From Thermoanaerobacterium saccharolyticum (lineage in GTDB: Bacteria > Bacillota > Thermoanaerobacteria > Thermoanaerobacterales > Thermoanaerobacteraceae), in assembly GCF_000747665.1 (NCBI RefSeq), contig NZ_BBKT01000015.1, forward strand, positions 62,001-126,000: a DNA stretch of 64,000 nt, read 5' to 3'. Every line of letters starts with the position of its first letter. The stretch's first letter is position 1. Shown piece by piece: positions 1 to 12,723 of this stretch. A program made the translations under genes and the position numbers. The notes under the pieces were generated by a model, which was given only the letters and a program-made list of their open reading frames with translations, had not been told where the DNA came from and searched no databases.

Positions 1-1179
1 TGGCATTATGACTCTCGGGTTAGTACAAGGCTTTCCAGGGCTATCTTCTATGTGCTCCCATATTAGGCATGTAGAATTAGGTACACCATCAATGTTAAGG
101 AAAAGGAGAGGTTCTTTCGGATGGATACACAATTTTTCAAGATCAGGACTTGAACCGTACTCTGTAACATGGTCAAGCCTTATAAACCACCCGTTTTCCG
201 CATCTTTAACGACTAACTTCTTGCTTGCATCTTGATATGATGGATGGCATAATGCCATGTCGTCTGTAACAGGCTGCAGTTCGCTGTTTTCTTTAAGTTC
301 CATATAGAATTTTTCTTTAGTCACAATGTTAGTGCCAAAATGTATCCTTCCGTCCATTTCCCTTGGAAGTTGCTCAGTCATCTCGCTTTTCCCGCCACCG
401 CTGGCACCTTCATGCATGATAGTCATTATGTTGTCATAAGGTGTTATGACTCTTACAGTCGATGCATGTGCTGTTATCCATCCTTCTTTTTCACCTACAT
501 CTAAAAGAACGCTATAAACGCCTTTTTTCGCACTTGGACCAGGGTATAAATTGTAGGAGAATAGTTCTTGCATGTCTTCAAGCCTGTTATGAACGACTAC
601 TTGCTTTCCATCGAAATGGGTATGCCTGAAAGGAGGTGCTACAAATATGATAGAGCATGGTTTAAAGTCCTCATTGATTTTTTCCTTGGGTATAAAACCT
701 TGGATATCTGCAAGAGCAAGAACAAAAAAGCCAGCGTTTTTTGGTGCGATTACAAGCGAAGCATATCCTAATCTTTCATCACCAGCCATAAATGGCATTA
801 CAATCAAATCCTGTTTCTTTAGCCAATTAAAAGTCTCAAGCCTTAAAGGTTCAAAGTCCTCGCCAAACCTGTCTTTGTACCTTATCTTGTCAGTATCTTT
901 GTCATCAGCTATAACCATGCAGTTTGGCTCTCGCCGCCTCATGTACGGCTCGGGGTAATTTATTGCAAAGCCATTTTTGCACTTTGCAACAGTGGCTTCC
1001 ACGACTTTCCCTTTTCCTGGCACTTCGTACGACACTTCAAACGTGTCGTTTCCGCTGCCGCCTATCGTCAAATCTAATAATTCTTTTCTACTTTTAGGAA
1101 TAATTATCTCTCTTCCACTTCTTAAAATATCAGAAACTTCATCAGGTAGTATAAAGTAATCTAAAATGCCATTTTCCAT
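1..1179 (-). CDS. DUF4914 family protein (PEP-carboxykinase-like P-loop protein), 3' end outside window
   Basis: The reading frame runs open from an ATG at 1179 to the window edge (393 codons), so the C-terminus is missing. A glycine-rich P-loop, GASGGGKSEM, lies near residues 258-267, and the surrounding residues resemble the nucleotide-binding core of phosphoenolpyruvate carboxykinase-like proteins. I recognise the whole as DUF4914, a family of roughly 600 residues in anaerobic Firmicutes and Bacteroidetes without an assigned reaction. The start is fixed by an AAAGGA site and by a stop codon just upstream. It is divergent from the PFOR gene across a 575 bp intergenic region. An ATP/GTP-dependent role near pyruvate metabolism is inference from the fold and the neighbour. 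Confidence 0.72.
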   Translation of the reverse strand, partial: MENGILDYFILPDEVSDILRSGREIIIPKSRKELLDLTIGGSGNDTFEVSYEVPGKGKVVEATVAKCKNGFAINYPEPYMRRREPNCMVIADDKDTDKIRYKDRFGEDFEPLRLETFNWLKKQDLIVMPFMAGDERLGYASLVIAPKNAGFFVLALADIQGFIPKEKINEDFKPCSIIFVAPPFRHTHFDGKQVVVHNRLEDMQELFSYNLYPGPSAKKGVYSVLLDVGEKEGWITAHASTVRVITPYDNIMTIMHEGASGGGKSEMTEQLPREMDGRIHFGTNIVTKEKFYMELKENSELQPVTDDMALCHPSYQDASKKLVVKDAENGWFIRLDHVTEYGSSPDLEKLCIHPKEPLLFLNIDGVPNSTCLIWEHIEDSPGKPCTNPRVIMP

Positions 1180-5282
<4,103 letters not shown>

Positions 5283-5291
5283 CTTCACTAC

Positions 5292-5330
5292 AATTAATGA
5301 GCGAAATTGCTTTCGCTCATTAATTTTTTA
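5292..5330 (+). terminator. Intrinsic terminator of the PFOR gene
   Basis: A perfect 15 bp stem (5292-5306 with 5311-5325) around a TTGC loop is followed by a T-rich tract, ten bases after the PFOR stop codon. Confidence 0.92.
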
Positions 5331-5365
5331 TGTACTGATTCAATTCTTCCTTCTAAATTTTTCTC

Positions 5366-5394
5366 TTGTTTATCTATTTAATGTTTTATATAAT
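5366..5394 (+). promoter_or_regulatory. Sigma-A-type promoter of icd
   Basis: TTGTTT at 5366-5371 and a perfect TATAAT at 5389-5394 are separated by 17 bp, 34 bp ahead of the chosen icd start. Confidence 0.8.
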
Positions 5395-5428
5395 TAATGT
5401 TATAAACTACATAAAAGGAGCGGATGAT

Positions 5429-6640
5429 ATGAGAGAAAAAATAAAGATGGCAAAACCTATCGTAGAGCTGGATGGCGATGAAATGACCAGAATCATCTGG
5501 CAGATGATAAAAGATACGCTTATACATCCTTTTGTAGAACTGAATACAGAATACTACGATCTAGGTTTAAAGAATAGAGATTTAACAGATGATCAGGTGA
5601 CTGTAGATGCCGCTTATGCGATAAAAAAGCACAAAGTAGGCGTCAAATGCGCTACTATAACACCTAATGCTCAAAGAGTCGAAGAATACAACTTAAAAAA
5701 GATGTGGAAAAGCCCCAATGGCACCATAAGGGCTATATTGGACGGCACCGTTTTTAGGACTCCCATACTGGTAAACGGCATCAAACCTCTCGTAAAAAGT
5801 TGGACAAAACCCATAACGATTGCTCGTCACGCTTACGGAGACGTGTACAAAGACGTAGAATACAGAGTGGAAAAATCAGCTAAAGCAGAATTAGTAGTGA
5901 CGTACGACGATAATTCCATCGAAAGGCAGACCATACACGAGTTTGACGGTCCAGGAATTTTGATAGGGATGCACAACATAGACAAGTCAATAAAAAGCTT
6001 CGCAAAAGCTTGTTTCAATTACGCATTAAGTCAAAAGCAGGATTTATGGTTTGCCACAAAAGACACCATTTCAAAAGTATACGACCACACTTTTAAAGAC
6101 ATATTCAATGATATGTACGAAAGCGAGTACAAAGATAAATTCAAAGAAGCTGGAATCGAGTATTTTTACACATTGATAGACGACGCAGTAGCAAGAGTCA
6201 TAAGATCAGAAGGCGGCATGATATGGGCTTTGAAAAATTACGACGGAGATGTAATGTCAGACATGGTGGCAACAGCCTTTGGAAGTCTAGCCATGATGAC
6301 ATCTGTATTAGTATCACCTGACGGTGACTTTGAATATGAAGCAGCCCATGGAACAGTGACGCGCCATTATTACAAGTATTTGCAAGGTGAAGAAACATCT
6401 ACAAACCCTATAGCTACTATATTTGCATGGACTGGCGCATTGAAAAAGCGCGGTGAATTAGACGGCAACAAGCACTTAATAAAATTTGCTGAAAAGTTAG
6501 AAGAAGCATCTTTAAAAACAATAGAAGATGGCATAATGACTAAAGATTTAGCTGCAATCTCAGAACTTTCTGATAAAAAAGCTGTAAACACCAAAGAATT
6601 CTTAAACGAAATCAAAAATAATCTTGAAAAACTGATTTAA
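5429..6640 (+). CDS. icd: NADP-dependent isocitrate dehydrogenase
   Basis: Converts isocitrate and NADP to 2-oxoglutarate, CO2 and NADPH. In an anaerobe with an incomplete TCA cycle this mainly supplies 2-oxoglutarate for glutamate. The 403-residue sequence is the eukaryotic-like homodimeric (subfamily II) type: [17 protein letters not shown] in the N-terminal third, the metal-binding YDGDVMSD near residue 272, and [10 protein letters not shown] near 305-314. An open frame extends 21 codons upstream, but AAAGGAG directly before 5429 and the conserved start of the mature sequence ([19 protein letters not shown]) place the start at this ATG. It has its own promoter and terminator, so it appears to be transcribed alone. 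Confidence 0.95.
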   Translation: MREKIKMAKPIVELDGDEMTRIIWQMIKDTLIHPFVELNTEYYDLGLKNRDLTDDQVTVDAAYAIKKHKVGVKCATITPNAQRVEEYNLKKMWKSPNGTIRAILDGTVFRTPILVNGIKPLVKSWTKPITIARHAYGDVYKDVEYRVEKSAKAELVVTYDDNSIERQTIHEFDGPGILIGMHNIDKSIKSFAKACFNYALSQKQDLWFATKDTISKVYDHTFKDIFNDMYESEYKDKFKEAGIEYFYTLIDDAVARVIRSEGGMIWALKNYDGDVMSDMVATAFGSLAMMTSVLVSPDGDFEYEAAHGTVTRHYYKYLQGEETSTNPIATIFAWTGALKKRGELDGNKHLIKFAEKLEEASLKTIEDGIMTKDLAAISELSDKKAVNTKEFLNEIKNNLEKLI

Positions 6641-6643
6641 TTA

Positions 6644-6682
6644 AGAAATGCTCTTTAGTCATTAAAGAGCATTTCTGCCTTT
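6644..6682 (+). terminator. Intrinsic terminator of icd
   Basis: A perfect 14 bp stem (6644-6657 with 6663-6676) with a 5-base loop and a T-containing tail follows the icd stop directly. Confidence 0.88.
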
Positions 6683-6712
6683 TCAAATACGAATTTCTGC
6701 GAGGGATATAAA

Positions 6713-7660
6713 TTGGTATTATTAAATGGAATCGAAAGCATTTTGCCTATTGTCCTCATTATCGTATTAGGTTATGTTCTTTCATATAAAAAGTGGCTTG
6801 ATGAATCTGCATCTGAGCTTTTTTCAAGAATCGTCGTCAAAATCTCCCTTCCATGTCTCATGTTCTACACCGTCATCGAAAATCTTGAAAGAAGTCAGTT
6901 GTCTCACATGATATTTGGCTTAATCGCCGCTTTTCTAAGCATTTTAATAACATATTTAATTGCTAACATGCTTGTAATCTTGCTAAAATTCGATAGAAAA
7001 AAGGCAGGTTTGTTTTCTGCCATATTTGCCTTTTCCAACACGATATTTGTAGGCCTTCCTGTCAATCAAGCGCTGTTTGGCAACAAAGCCGTACCGTACG
7101 TACTTTTGTATTACGTTGCAAATACAACTCTGTTTTGGACGATTGGGCTTTACAACATAAGAAAAGATGTGGAAAACCCAAATGGAGATTTTTCATTGTA
7201 TCAGGCATTAAAAAAGATATTTTCAGCGCCGCTTTTAGGATACATCGTAGGCATCATCTTCATATTACTGGAAATAAAGACACCTCAATTTTTAGTCGAC
7301 ACAGCAAAATACATCGGTCAGCTTACAACACCTCTATCGATGATCTTTATAGGAATATCCATCTACATGGCAGACTTGAATGATTTTAAATTGGACAAAA
7401 ACGTCTTATTTTTGCTTATAGGTCGCATCATAATATCGCCCATCATAACAATACTGGTGCTGCACCTTTTCAAACTCAATATTCTTCTAGAAAAAGTATT
7501 TGTCGTCCAAAGCGCCTTACCTGTCATGACGCAAATAGCGATTGTAGCCCATGCCTACAAAAGCGATCAGAAATACCCATCCATCATGATAGCCGCAACA
7601 AATCTCCTAAGCTTAATCGTGGTGCCAATATACATGTACGTAATAAGCAATATATTTTAA
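6713..7660 (+). CDS. AEC family transporter (auxin efflux carrier / malate permease type)
   Basis: A 315-residue integral membrane protein with about ten hydrophobic spans and the short Pro/Asn-containing break regions of the AEC family (FSNTIFVGLPV near residue 105, then VQSALPVMTQIAIVA in the C-terminal half). Bacterial members export or exchange organic acids such as malate; some have other small-acid substrates. Translation starts at TTG, seven bases after GAGGG. It stands between two terminators and therefore is probably monocistronic. Its position behind PFOR and icd suggests organic-acid traffic in fermentation, but the sequence gives no substrate. Confidence 0.85.
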   Translation: MVLLNGIESILPIVLIIVLGYVLSYKKWLDESASELFSRIVVKISLPCLMFYTVIENLERSQLSHMIFGLIAAFLSILITYLIANMLVILLKFDRKKAGLFSAIFAFSNTIFVGLPVNQALFGNKAVPYVLLYYVANTTLFWTIGLYNIRKDVENPNGDFSLYQALKKIFSAPLLGYIVGIIFILLEIKTPQFLVDTAKYIGQLTTPLSMIFIGISIYMADLNDFKLDKNVLFLLIGRIIISPIITILVLHLFKLNILLEKVFVVQSALPVMTQIAIVAHAYKSDQKYPSIMIAATNLLSLIVVPIYMYVISNIF

Positions 7661-7682
7661 AGGGCAGTTATCTGCCCTTTTT
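7659..7682. terminator. Bidirectional terminator between convergent genes
   Basis: AAAGGGCAG and CTGCCCTTT form a 9 bp stem around TTAT, overlap the stop codon of the upstream gene, and have T runs on both strands. It can serve both the AEC gene and the leftward gene ending at 7685. Confidence 0.88.
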
Positions 7683-7684
7683 GA

Positions 7685-8243
7685 CTATTTGCCTTCATTT
7701 AAGTAATTTAATATGTCCTGCTTCTGGCTTTCCGTTATCTTCTTGTCTTTTACAGCTTTTTCAAGGGCATTTTTGAATTTTTTGTACACACCTCCCCTTT
7801 TAAATCCTTTCATTCCAGGAGGAAAACCTGTCCCATCCCATTTGTTCACTTTGTCAGTGTATTTTTTAATAAGCTCATTTGCCTTATCCTGTGAAATCTT
7901 CCCGCTTTGCACTTTCTTGTTTAAATTAGCAGTAAAATCACTGATAAGCTTCTGCCGCTTTTGAGAAAGTGTCAAACTGTTAAGCTCTTTTATATATTGT
8001 TCTTCTTCGTTTATCTTTGAAATCATGCTGTCGTACTTTTCTTTGCTTATTTTACCTTGGTTGTACTTTTCAGTAACCTTCGCCTTTATATCCTCCAATT
8101 TTTTTTATTGGATCTACTTTATTTGGAGCAGCAGTTGAAATGGTGCTTTGATGTGGCAGTACAGCTTCATCTGCCAACGCCACCGTCGAAAAAAGCATCA
8201 CACCAACTATTGTAGCCGCCAACAATCTCTTGTACATTATCAT
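7685..8243 (-). pseudogene. Small secreted helical protein (DUF2680-like), frameshifted after the signal peptide
   Basis: The leader starts at ATG 8243, ten bases after AGGAGG, and reads MIMYKRLLAATIVGVMLFST, ending with VALA, a normal signal peptide. About 48 codons in, an 8-base A run (8099-8106 on the + strand) shifts the frame; with seven bases the protein continues into a 137-residue lysine-rich helical part with three similar units of the type GKISKEKYDSMISKI, GKISQDKANELIKKY and KKITESQKQDIL. These units resemble DUF2680 small secreted proteins, whose function is unknown. The part after the run also could be read from an internal TTG, but that would lose the export signal. Corrected length about 185 residues. 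The frame break is one of many of the same kind in this window and may not be real. Confidence 0.65.
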
Positions 8244-8460
8244 CGGTCATTAACCTCCTTCTAACGATATTGTATAAAATTGTTTAAATAAAATCTGCAC
8301 CTCCTTTTTCATTTACTATTATGTCCTGAAGTTGTGTCAGAATTTTATTAAATCGATTAACAAATTGTAAAAGTTGTATGTTAAATTTTAGTGGATTTCT
8401 GAATAATATCACCTTCTTGAAGAAAAATAGATAGTAAATAACGAGTTTAGGAGGAATAAG

Positions 8461-8928
8461 ATGAAAGCATTAAGAAAAATCATATCTATAGCTATAATTG
8501 CAACTCTGGCTTTAAGCCTTGTTTCATGCAAAACTATGACAAAGCCATCGACTCAAAAGCCAAAGCCTCAAACTACGCCTAAAGTATCTTACAAAGATGG
8601 TACATACACAGGTGCCGGTCCAAAATGGTCTGAAGGCAGTGAAGACGCTACAGTCGTAATAAAAAATGGAAAAATAACAAGCATAACATTAAGGCGTTTG
8701 GATAAGAGCGGAAAAGAAATAAATTACGACAAATGGACAGGTCAAAAAGATCCAAAGACAGGCAAAGTATATCCTAATTTGAAAAAGTTCAGAGTCGATA
8801 TGGCCAACGAGATGATCAAAAAACAAACTTACAATGTAGATACAATAGCAGGTGCTACAGAGACAACTACAAACTGGAAGATAGCTGTCAAAAAACGCCT
8901 TAGAAAAGGCAAAAAAAATAATACTTAA
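8461..8928 (+). CDS. FMN-binding domain lipoprotein
   Basis: The 155-residue product starts with a lipoprotein signal (SLVSC, lipidated Cys near residue 23), then a Pro/Lys/Thr-rich spacer. From about residue 45 it has an FMN_bind domain: YKDGTYTGAGPKWSEG, a strand rich in VVIKNGKITSI, and at the C-terminal end DTIAGATETTTNW, the position where a threonine is flavinylated in RnfG/NqrC-type proteins. It therefore is probably a membrane-anchored extracytoplasmic flavoprotein in electron transfer. No ApbE flavin transferase or Rnf gene is nearby. The start follows GGAGG at good spacing. It carries its own terminator. Confidence 0.85.
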   Translation: MKALRKIISIAIIATLALSLVSCKTMTKPSTQKPKPQTTPKVSYKDGTYTGAGPKWSEGSEDATVVIKNGKITSITLRRLDKSGKEINYDKWTGQKDPKTGKVYPNLKKFRVDMANEMIKKQTYNVDTIAGATETTTNWKIAVKKRLRKGKKNNT

Positions 8929-8937
8929 ACATGCTCA

Positions 8938-8985
8938 AAAAGGTATTAAAATGTGATAGTCAATTGCATTTTAATATCTTTTTTA
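8938..8985 (+). terminator. Terminator of the FMN-binding lipoprotein gene
   Basis: A 15 bp stem with one G-T pair (8938-8952 with 8967-8981) is followed by a run of T. Confidence 0.8.
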
Positions 8986-9047
8986 TATGTGCCTTGTATA
9001 TTTATGCCAAATAATATAAAATGAGATATATGGGAGGAGGAGTTGAA

Positions 9048-10133
9048 ATGCAGGCAATCGAAAAGGCAAAAAAATTTTACTACGATGAATTAAATGCAAA
9101 ACAGTTGTACTCTTACCTTGCAAAAGTAGAATCGAAAAAGGAAATAAAGGAGTTATTTGAAGAACTGGCAAAGATCGAGGCTAACCATACGAAATATTGG
9201 TACGACTTCTTAAGCGACAGAGGCATAAAATTAAAATCAAAAGTGCGTGCTAAAAGTTTGTGGTTTTATAAAATTTTGCGAATACTTCTTGGAAGCCGGC
9301 TTTTCATAATACTTTTAGAGATGCAGGAATCAAACAGCACTGATGAATACTATGAATACTACAAAGACCCAATTTTAACTGAATCTGAGCGACAAGGTCT
9401 TGCTTTAATAATAGAAGATGAACTGGAACATGAAAAAAACTTAGGCAACCAAAACAAAGAAGCGAATTTCTCCAATATACGAGACTTCATACTTGGCATG
9501 AACGACGGATTAGTAGAAATATTAGGAACTGTCACAGGTCTTTCGGCTGTGTATCAGAGCAAGCCGCTTATCGTTGGTGCATCTGGCCTTGTGGTAGGTA
9601 TTGCGGGTGCTTTGTCTATGGCAATAGGTGCATATACATCTGTAAGATCCCAAAGACAAGTAAATGAAAGCATCAAAAGCAAGATGGAGCTTCTTTTTAA
9701 CGTATCAAAAAATAGAGCCAAAGAAGAACTTCTAAACAAGCTAAGTGAATCAGGCATACCTGACGATATAAGCCAAGAAATTGTAGAAAAATTGGGAGAC
9801 AACGAAAATGCCATGGCAAATTTGCTTGTAGAAGAAGTAAAGGAAAATGAGATAAAATCAGCTTTGTACACAGGCTTAGCGTATTTAGTAGGACTTTTCT
9901 TCCCTGTCATCCCCTACTTCTTCATCACTTCATCATCAGTATTAGCCTTGATTCTCTCTGTGATTTTCGCCGCTATAGCGCTTTCTATAGTAGGTATGGT
10001 AGTCTCAATAGCGTCTGAAAGCCTATCCATAAAAAATAAAATAATAGAAATGGTATTGTCAGGTTTAGGAGCGGCAGCGTTATCTTACTTATTTGGATCT
10101 TTTGTGCAGTTTGTATTCGGCATTAATGCGTAG
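9048..10133 (+). CDS. Ferritin-like domain fused to a VIT1/CCC1-type iron/manganese transporter
   Basis: A 361-residue two-domain protein. Residues 1-135 are a rubrerythrin-like helical domain with candidate di-metal ligands (YYDELNAKQ near the start, LAKIEANHTKYW around 40, IIEDELEHEKNL around 125). From about 145 the VIT1 signature RDFILGMNDGLVEILGTVTG begins a transporter of five membrane spans with a hydrophilic helical insert. Such fusions (compare MbfA) sense or bind ferrous iron and export or sequester it. The open frame begins earlier, but GGAGGAG and the conserved MQAIEKAKKFYYDE start place translation at 9048. It is likely a protection against free Fe(II) or Mn(II) in the membrane. 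Confidence 0.88.
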   Translation: MQAIEKAKKFYYDELNAKQLYSYLAKVESKKEIKELFEELAKIEANHTKYWYDFLSDRGIKLKSKVRAKSLWFYKILRILLGSRLFIILLEMQESNSTDEYYEYYKDPILTESERQGLALIIEDELEHEKNLGNQNKEANFSNIRDFILGMNDGLVEILGTVTGLSAVYQSKPLIVGASGLVVGIAGALSMAIGAYTSVRSQRQVNESIKSKMELLFNVSKNRAKEELLNKLSESGIPDDISQEIVEKLGDNENAMANLLVEEVKENEIKSALYTGLAYLVGLFFPVIPYFFITSSSVLALILSVIFAAIALSIVGMVVSIASESLSIKNKIIEMVLSGLGAAALSYLFGSFVQFVFGINA

Positions 10134-10149
10134 TCATTAATGCTTTTTT
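10120..10149 (+). terminator. Terminator overlapping the stop codons of convergent genes
   Basis: GCATTAATG pairs with CATTAATGC around a 6-base loop, followed by six T. The stem contains the stop codons of both the rightward VIT1 gene and the leftward membrane gene. Confidence 0.85.
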
Positions 10150-10643
10150 ACCTTTTTTAGATAAAACGACACAAAAACAGTGTATGCGTAATCGTAAATG
10201 ACAAACGACACTTGCAACAATGTGAAAACCAACACGCTTAAATAAGAGCCTATAAATATATTTACAGCAAAAACATATTTAAGCACCACATAAATGATAG
10301 ACAAAGATAGATTAAATACAATAAGCTTTAAGACGTATTCCAAAAATCTATTCAATGGCAGCCTTTCTATGTACGATTTTACAATACCGTAAAATCCAAA
10401 AAAGCACGCATAATAAAAAGCTATCAGCTTGTTTGGCATCAATATAAACGCCAGCAAAGATGTAGCAATATAAAACACTGCTCCTGCATTAGCATTTGCT
10501 TCTATGACCATTATTGATACAGAAAATGATGATAAAATCAGCAAAAAAAGTCTATTTGTAGGCATTGCTGCAGAGATAAAAAGCAAAATCACATTTACAG
10601 CAGCAAGCATACCTCCTAAAGAAAGTGACCTCTCTTTTGACAT
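10137..10643 (-). CDS. Membrane protein of unknown function, last gene of the DUF5685-J protein operon
   Basis: 168 residues with about five hydrophobic spans and a short basic C-terminus (FYLKKVKKH). I do not recognise a family; the outline resembles small regulators or S-component-like proteins, but no diagnostic motif is visible. It lies 12 bp downstream of the J-domain gene and the start (ATG at 10643) is close behind the previous stop, so it is probably co-transcribed. Its persistence with DUF5685 and a J protein suggests the three work together at the membrane, which is inference. Confidence 0.6.
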   Translation of the reverse strand: MSKERSLSLGGMLAAVNVILLFISAAMPTNRLFLLILSSFSVSIMVIEANANAGAVFYIATSLLAFILMPNKLIAFYYACFFGFYGIVKSYIERLPLNRFLEYVLKLIVFNLSLSIIYVVLKYVFAVNIFIGSYLSVLVFTLLQVSFVIYDYAYTVFVSFYLKKVKKH

Positions 10644-10655
10644 AAAATCAACTCC

Positions 10656-11267
10656 CTAAAAACATCTAAACATATCTCCGCCCATACATTCGCAGCATGT
10701 ATCACAAGCCCATATAGTAAAAAGAGTCTGACAGCAATCATCGTTCATTGTCCTTCTGTACACATCACCTTGGTAAACGCCTCTTTGCATCTCCATGTTG
10801 TTTAATGCCTCACGGTACTCTATATTGCCGGGTTCCATGTTTACTGCTGTCCTAAAACAGTTGTACGCCTCACCAAATCTTCCTCTCCTGTAATTTACAT
10901 GGCCATATAGATAATACCACTGTGCGTTTCTATCAGTCATTCGATTTAAGATAGCTTCCGCCGCATATAAGTCATTTCTGTTAAGGGCATTTATTACTTC
11001 GTAGTACGTAGAGTTACTATCGCTGTATGAGCCATTGCCACTGCCATAAGTTCTATCATTGGCGTAATCGCCTCTAAAAGTCTCTCCTTCCATTATAGCC
11101 CTGTATGCATCATTTATCTCCCTCAGTTTTTCCTCTGCCAAATCTTTAAGCGGATTGTCAGTATACTGATCAGGATGATACTTCTTCACAAGTTCCCTAT
11201 AAGCCCTTTTAACTTCCTCAATTGATGCTCCTTCTTTAAGACCTAAGACTTCGTACGGATTTTGCAT
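10656..11267 (-). CDS. J-domain (DnaJ-like) protein with TPR-like repeats and Cys-rich tail
   Basis: 203 residues. Residues 1-62 are a J domain with the catalytic HPD at 31-33, so it should stimulate an Hsp70 (DnaK) partner. The middle (about 85-165) has helix-turn-helix pairs of TPR type (AQWYYLYGHVNYRRGRFGEA). The last 30 residues hold seven cysteines (CCQTLF, CDTCCECMGG), which may bind metal. It lacks the G/F linker and zinc domain of canonical DnaJ, so it is a specialised co-chaperone. It overlaps the upstream DUF5685 gene by 25 bp, with its ribosome binding site (GGAAGGAG) inside that gene, implying coupled translation. Confidence 0.85.
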   Translation of the reverse strand: MQNPYEVLGLKEGASIEEVKRAYRELVKKYHPDQYTDNPLKDLAEEKLREINDAYRAIMEGETFRGDYANDRTYGSGNGSYSDSNSTYYEVINALNRNDLYAAEAILNRMTDRNAQWYYLYGHVNYRRGRFGEAYNCFRTAVNMEPGNIEYREALNNMEMQRGVYQGDVYRRTMNDDCCQTLFTIWACDTCCECMGGDMFRCF

Positions 11268-12145
11268 GATTTATCTCCTTCCATAACCCTCATAAATTCC
11301 ATGTAAAGTCCAATTCTAAAAATATTGTCGATTATTCCAATATTCTTTTTGAACTTCAACTGTTCATACAATTTAACTATTGTAGAAAGCGTAAAAGTCA
11401 AATTAAATTTTGTCCACTCTTTGATTTCCTCCAACATGGGCTTTAACTCATCTTCCTGCATTTTGTCATAAGAAAGATTGTACTGGTATATAAAGGGATT
11501 GTAACTGCCATTTTTTAAATCCTTCTTCAGATCATCGTAAGCATCTAAAATGTATACAAATCTTCCTAAGTGATACGCAATTTGGCCAATTTTAGCGTAA
11601 TCTTCATCGCCAACTTTCAGACCATCAATTAAAAAAACTTCTTTCATGATATTGGCAAATGGCTCAGAAGCCACATCAACAGATGAACACTTCGTTTCTG
11701 CTAATCCTTTTAAAACTTCTAAATACCCTTTTATTTTTTCCGCCTTTTCAGAATATGACTTATACGACTTTCTGTATTTTGTCTTGAAAAAAAGCTCTAA
11801 TAAAGATGCATTTAAAGTTTTATCATCTTCCTTGTCGTCCAAAAATTTATAGTACATAAGGATTGTATTCATATCTGCCGCATAAGCAATATACGGGTTT
11901 TCTTTCATAATAGGTTTTTTCTTAAACGGATTTGCCACACAGCTTTCTTTTCTTATACATATCTCCTCATCAGACAAAGCTGATAAAAAAATCGCAAGAT
12001 ACGTAAGCTCATAATTTAAAGTCAAGCGGCTTATCTCGCCATATCTCTTTCCAATTTCCTTGCAAAGGCCACAGTAATACGCCTTAAAAACATCGTAATC
12101 TTTTATCTTCATCTCAGGTTTGTATGGCTTTATATATCCAAACAT
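11243..12145 (-). CDS. DUF5685 family protein
   Basis: 300 residues, mostly helical, beginning MFGYIKPYKPEMKIKDYDVF and containing YYCGLCKEIGKRYG near residues 28-41. This Cys-X2-Cys start and the DAYDDLKKDL segment near residue 205 match the DUF5685 family, whose helical fold resembles prenyl-converting enzymes; no activity is established. It is first in a three-gene unit with a J-domain protein and a membrane protein. The start follows GGGGAAG. A shared role, for example in assembling a membrane or metal-containing complex, is inference from the operon only. Confidence 0.8.
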   Translation of the reverse strand: MFGYIKPYKPEMKIKDYDVFKAYYCGLCKEIGKRYGEISRLTLNYELTYLAIFLSALSDEEICIRKESCVANPFKKKPIMKENPYIAYAADMNTILMYYKFLDDKEDDKTLNASLLELFFKTKYRKSYKSYSEKAEKIKGYLEVLKGLAETKCSSVDVASEPFANIMKEVFLIDGLKVGDEDYAKIGQIAYHLGRFVYILDAYDDLKKDLKNGSYNPFIYQYNLSYDKMQEDELKPMLEEIKEWTKFNLTFTLSTIVKLYEQLKFKKNIGIIDNIFRIGLYMEFMRVMEGDKSCKIRTKS

Positions 12146-12155
12146 AGCATCTTCC

Positions 12156-12190
12156 CCAAAAAAATAATCCTGATTTTATTTTATCAGGAT
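12156..12190 (-). terminator. Terminator downstream of queT
   Basis: ATCCTGAT pairs with ATCAGGAT around an 8-base loop, and the minus strand continues with a T-rich tract, 35-60 bp after the queT stop. Confidence 0.8.
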
Positions 12191-12223
12191 GTTAGCCGTA
12201 ATTCAAATTAAATAAATATTAAT

Positions 12224-12715
12224 CTAACCAAGCATTTCTTTTATTTTCTCATTTTTATCTATGTACAAAAGAAGTGGCAATCCCAGCACATAGCACGCTA
12301 TCATCTCACCTAAACCGACCCATAGCATTGAAGCTACAAGCGGCAGTTTGTAAAGGAAATTTAATTCTATTCCAATGATGATCGCATTTATTACAACAGG
12401 CGGTAGAGGTGCTAAATACCGCTTATATCTAAGATTTGATTTGCCAATATAGTGCGTGATTACAGCACTGATTAGCGTCGCTAAAGAACCAAAAACCACA
12501 TCGAATATCCCATTCCCGCCTATCATATTTGCAATTATACATCCAACAAAAAGTCCTAAAATGGAATATGATGAAAAGAAAGGCAAAACCGTAAGTGCTT
12601 CAGCAACCCTTACTTGAATTTGTCCGTAGCTTATTGGCGCAAGTGCCACTGTGACGGCTGCGTACACTGCAGCGATCAACGCTCCATAGACTATTTTCTT
12701 AGTTTTACTGTTCAA
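12224..12715 (-). CDS. queT: QueT, ECF transporter substrate-binding subunit for a queuosine precursor
   Basis: 163 residues with five to six hydrophobic spans and the conserved QueT start (KKIVYGALIAAVYAAVT, then PISYGQIQVRVAEALT). QueT is the S component that captures preQ1 or a related 7-deazaguanine and works with the shared EcfAA'T energising module, which is not encoded here. Translation starts from TTG at 12715, six bases after GGAGGAG. That ribosome binding site is part of a preQ1-I riboswitch, which independently supports the substrate. Monocistronic, with its own terminator. Confidence 0.92.
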   Translation of the reverse strand: MNSKTKKIVYGALIAAVYAAVTVALAPISYGQIQVRVAEALTVLPFFSSYSILGLFVGCIIANMIGGNGIFDVVFGSLATLISAVITHYIGKSNLRYKRYLAPLPPVVINAIIIGIELNFLYKLPLVASMLWVGLGEMIACYVLGLPLLLYIDKNEKIKEMLG

Positions 12716-12723
12716 TTTTATCT

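Noticed and set aside
8-1159. Four rightward open frames of 60-103 codons
   Set aside because: They are antisense to the DUF4914 coding frame, which has the P-loop and a proper start; none has a ribosome binding site or recognisable sequence.
8099-8106. Phase-variable homopolymer switching export of the DUF2680-like protein
   Set aside because: Attractive taken alone, but the same kind of break occurs in many housekeeping genes here, so a common technical cause is more likely.
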